From assembly GCF_003955755.1 (NCBI RefSeq), contig NZ_CP034465.1:806001-870000 (forward strand): a DNA stretch of 64,000 nt. The letters run 5' to 3'. Made by a program: the position numbers and the translations under genes. Below, in pieces: positions 61,833 through 64,000 of the stretch; position 1 is the stretch's first letter, and the number at the start of each line of letters is the position of its first letter. This DNA comes from Jeotgalibaca ciconiae (GTDB lineage Bacteria > Bacillota > Bacilli > Lactobacillales > Aerococcaceae). The notes beneath the pieces were generated by a model. That model saw only the letters and a program-made list of their open reading frames with translations. It searched no databases and was not told the origin of the DNA.

Positions 61833-64000
61833 TTATTCTACCGAAATTCCTAATGACTCAGCATAGGCAACTAACGCCTTTTCAAAACAAGCAAGCGGAG
61901 CTCTCACCGTACCAGCGCCTACTTGGCCTTTTCCGGCAATTTTATGCGCAATACCTGTATTGATAAGCGGTGTAATCCCTGTTTCCACTACTTTACGTAC
62001 ATCAATTCCAAGAACTGAACCTTTGAAGTCCCAAGTAGGAATCGTCCAATTTGGATTCAAGCTCACGGCAATTTTTTCCATTTCATTCGATACATCCAGC
62101 GCTTCTTGGAATCCGCCTGCTCCTACAAATCGGGTCACTCCAGGAGCAGCAATCATTGCCATCCCTCCAACCCCTACTGTTTCTGTAATGGCACTATCTC
62201 CAATATCCGGATTCGCATCCTCTTCCGTAAAGCCAGTGAAGTACAATCCGTTCGGGGTGTTTACTGGCGCAGTAAACCATTCATCTCCTAGTCCAGCAAT
62301 ACGAACTCCAAAGTTTTCTCCGTTTCGAGTCAATGTAGTTACTACCGTTCCCTCTTTAATCTTACGCGCATAATCGACCATTGCTTTTCCGATTGCCATC
62401 ATAATATTTAAGAAGAACTGGTCTGTCTGTGCTAAGAAGTCAATAACTGCTTTCTTATCCTTTTGATCAATATCCAATTCAATAATGGTTGGTGTAACTT
62501 CTTTTAGGAAAATGAGTGATGCTGCTATATTCCGTTGGTGGAATTCATCCCCCATCGTAATAGCTCTGGCAACAATTACATTCAGATTCAAGCCGCCTTC
62601 CAGCTTGCGCAGCGCTTTTCCTAAAACAGGTCCAAGAACATCTTTCATCCAAGTGAGGCGGTCCACTACTTCTTGTGAATAGGCACCAAAGCGGAGTACT
62701 TTCCCAATTCCTTCATTCATTGTACAGTATGCAGTTGTACCGTCTTGCTTGTTCTCAACCACTAGTACCGGCATGTTAGCAGAAGTGATTCCACCCATAG
62801 GACCTACTGCATTCACATGGTGACACGGAATAAATTCCACCTCTCCGCTTTCTAATTGACGACGAGCTTCTTCTTCCGAATCAGCCCAACCTTCAAACAA
62901 GCTGGCTCCCACACAAGAACCTTGCATCGGTCCAGTCATATTTTCGTATTTGATTGGAGGGCCTGCATGAAGCAATACTTTGCCGTCCAATTCCGGAATC
63001 ACACTGATAGCAGGAACGACATCCATCAAGAATGGTTGTGAATCTCTTAAACGTCCAATTACTTTCTCGTTGGCTTGGTCAATTTCTTCTGCATGCTTAT
63101 TCAACTCATTTAAAATGCGAATGAGTTTTTGATTCCCGCCAGCAACCGGTCTCCAATCAAATTGGATGGCTTTTCCGCCATAAGTTTCAATCGATTCAGT
63201 AAAGCTTTCAAGACCTACGTTGATGACTTGTGGTGTGGAATTTAATAAAGCGTCTACCTGTGGGCTGATTTCTGGCAGAGTCACTTTTTCTTTTTCGTAG
63301 GCCACGACTCCTTTGGGTTCTTCTACTAATTCTGCACCCATTAATTCTAAAGCAAGACGAATGGCACGAGCATTGCTATCCTCTACTAACACACCTGATT
63401 CTTTCAGTACTTCCACTGATTTATCGTAATCTTGCGGATCATATTTTGTACCACACACAGTTGCCACAATATAGAAATCGCGGTCAGCTTTTCTTGCTGT
63501 TTCAAAAGCTTCTTCAATAGCAGGACGCAAAGCATTTGCCATATCGGGATGCGAACCATATCCTAACACGATATCCAGTAAAATAATCCCAGTTGTTTCA
63601 TCTTCTACTGCTTCCTTGATTTTATTAATCCGTACTTCCGGATCAATCATCGGATGAGGTCTGCCTTGCGTATATACATCATCACCAAGGTCAACCACTT
63701 GGAATCCTTTTGCGTTTAAAATGTAACCTTCTTCTTTTTTCGATTCTTCTACGTTCAATACTTCTGAAATTAACATAGCAGCTTCATTTGCTAACGTCCC
63801 TCCAGAGTATAAGCCTTTTACTGTTTTTCCTTCCGGTAATGTTTTAGTTACTTCTGAACTAAGTGGCTCTAAATAGCGTTCTTTCACTTCATTTCCTTGC
63901 GCTAAATCAACCGCAATCTGAGCTGTTTCTTCCAAAGTATGGGCTAAATAAACATTCCCTTCGTGATTTTCCGGTTTTTCGCCTAAGAAAATCGCAACAA
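61833..64000 (-). CDS. Fused FdrA (C-terminal part) – DUF1116/YlbE protein, N-terminus outside window
   Basis: The frame stays open to the right edge (about 722 codons here), so the TTG near 63935 is not the true start. Edge residues VAIFLGEKPENHEGNVYLAHTLEET match the FdrA region before its second CoA-ligase-like domain (GYILNAKGFQVVDLGDDVYTQGRPHPMIDPEVR..., ILLDIVLGYGSHPD). After DSNARAIRLALELMG a short linker leads to DUF1116 (STPQVINVGLESFTESIETYGGKAIQFDWRPVAGGN ... to the end). In E. coli these are two genes, fdrA (allF) and ylbE (allG). Proposed role: carbamoyl transfer releasing carbamoyl-phosphate for ArcC; substrate (oxamate, or another carbamoyl donor) is inferred. Confidence 0.85.
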   Translation of the reverse strand, partial: VAIFLGEKPENHEGNVYLAHTLEETAQIAVDLAQGNEVKERYLEPLSSEVTKTLPEGKTVKGLYSGGTLANEAAMLISEVLNVEESKKEEGYILNAKGFQVVDLGDDVYTQGRPHPMIDPEVRINKIKEAVEDETTGIILLDIVLGYGSHPDMANALRPAIEEAFETARKADRDFYIVATVCGTKYDPQDYDKSVEVLKESGVLVEDSNARAIRLALELMGAELVEEPKGVVAYEKEKVTLPEISPQVDALLNSTPQVINVGLESFTESIETYGGKAIQFDWRPVAGGNQKLIRILNELNKHAEEIDQANEKVIGRLRDSQPFLMDVVPAISVIPELDGKVLLHAGPPIKYENMTGPMQGSCVGASLFEGWADSEEEARRQLESGEVEFIPCHHVNAVGPMGGITSANMPVLVVENKQDGTTAYCTMNEGIGKVLRFGAYSQEVVDRLTWMKDVLGPVLGKALRKLEGGLNLNVIVARAITMGDEFHQRNIAASLIFLKEVTPTIIELDIDQKDKKAVIDFLAQTDQFFLNIMMAIGKAMVDYARKIKEGTVVTTLTRNGENFGVRIAGLGDEWFTAPVNTPNGLYFTGFTEEDANPDIGDSAITETVGVGGMAMIAAPGVTRFVGAGGFQEALDVSNEMEKIAVSLNPNWTIPTWDFKGSVLGIDVRKVVETGITPLINTGIAHKIAGKGQVGAGTVRAPLACFEKALVAYAESLGISVE

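Overview
This window looks like the chromosome of a low-GC Gram-positive lactic acid bacterium (Lactobacillales, most likely Carnobacteriaceae-like; the genus is inference). The signs are AT-rich DNA, strong AGGAGG-type ribosome sites, a T-box in front of tyrS, the order metG–tatD–rnmV–rsmA–veg, an SpxH adaptor and PTS enzymes. TRAP transport of a sugar acid is unusual for most of this order. Nearly all genes lie on the minus strand.

Layout. (1) 1–8.4 kb: a pectin (rhamnogalacturonan) block with a PcRGLX/YetA-like protein running off the left edge, YesL-like and YesU-like proteins, a three-part TRAP transporter and a GH105 unsaturated rhamnogalacturonyl hydrolase. (2) 8.6–20.7 kb: housekeeping genes veg, rsmA, rnmV, tatD, metG, a MerR-TipAS regulator, a secreted NlpC/P60 hydrolase, T-box–tyrS, a GNAT enzyme, spxH with two small genes, and a flavodoxin-fold reductase. 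(3) 21–28.5 kb: an operon of an AraC regulator, three Gfo/Idh/MocA oxidoreductases, a TIM-barrel isomerase/epimerase and a GH2 glycosidase. (4) 29.2–35.3 kb: a HAD hydrolase and the D-glucuronate pathway uxuB–uxuA–uxaC–eda under an IclR/KdgR-type regulator. (5) 35.5–53.2 kb: a heterodimeric ABC exporter behind a leader-peptide attenuator, aminotransferases, ybaK, pgsA, a PQQ-type sugar dehydrogenase lipoprotein, a Nat-type ABC exporter, yidD, a Na/Pi transporter with 51-bp tandem repeats upstream, an Lrp regulator, a GH3 glucosaminidase-like enzyme and a FUSC protein. (6) 53.6–59.7 kb: a beta-glucoside cassette (LacI, PTS IIA/IIC/IIB, GH1, ROK kinase) with matching LacI operators. (7) 60–64 kb: carbamate kinase, DUF2877 and a fused FdrA–DUF1116 protein running off the right edge, matching the E. 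coli allFGHK (fdrA–ylbE–ylbF–ybcF) carbamoyl-transfer module.

How it fits together: TRAP import plus GH105 would supply unsaturated or plain uronates and rhamnose. UxaC, UxuB, UxuA and Eda convert glucuronate to pyruvate and glyceraldehyde-3-phosphate. A KDG kinase and the tagaturonate/altronate enzymes are not in the window and must lie elsewhere if the route is complete.

The most unusual structures are a dispersed palindromic intergenic repeat (four clear copies in two length classes, one diverged copy and one possible mini form) that sits at the edges of carbohydrate blocks; a leader peptide plus terminator before the BmrCD-like exporter; a ~95-bp internal arcC fragment that supplies the last codons and stop of lacI and makes a direct repeat with the real arcC around the beta-glucoside cassette; the FdrA–DUF1116 fusion; and an AraC gene whose best start codon is ATT.
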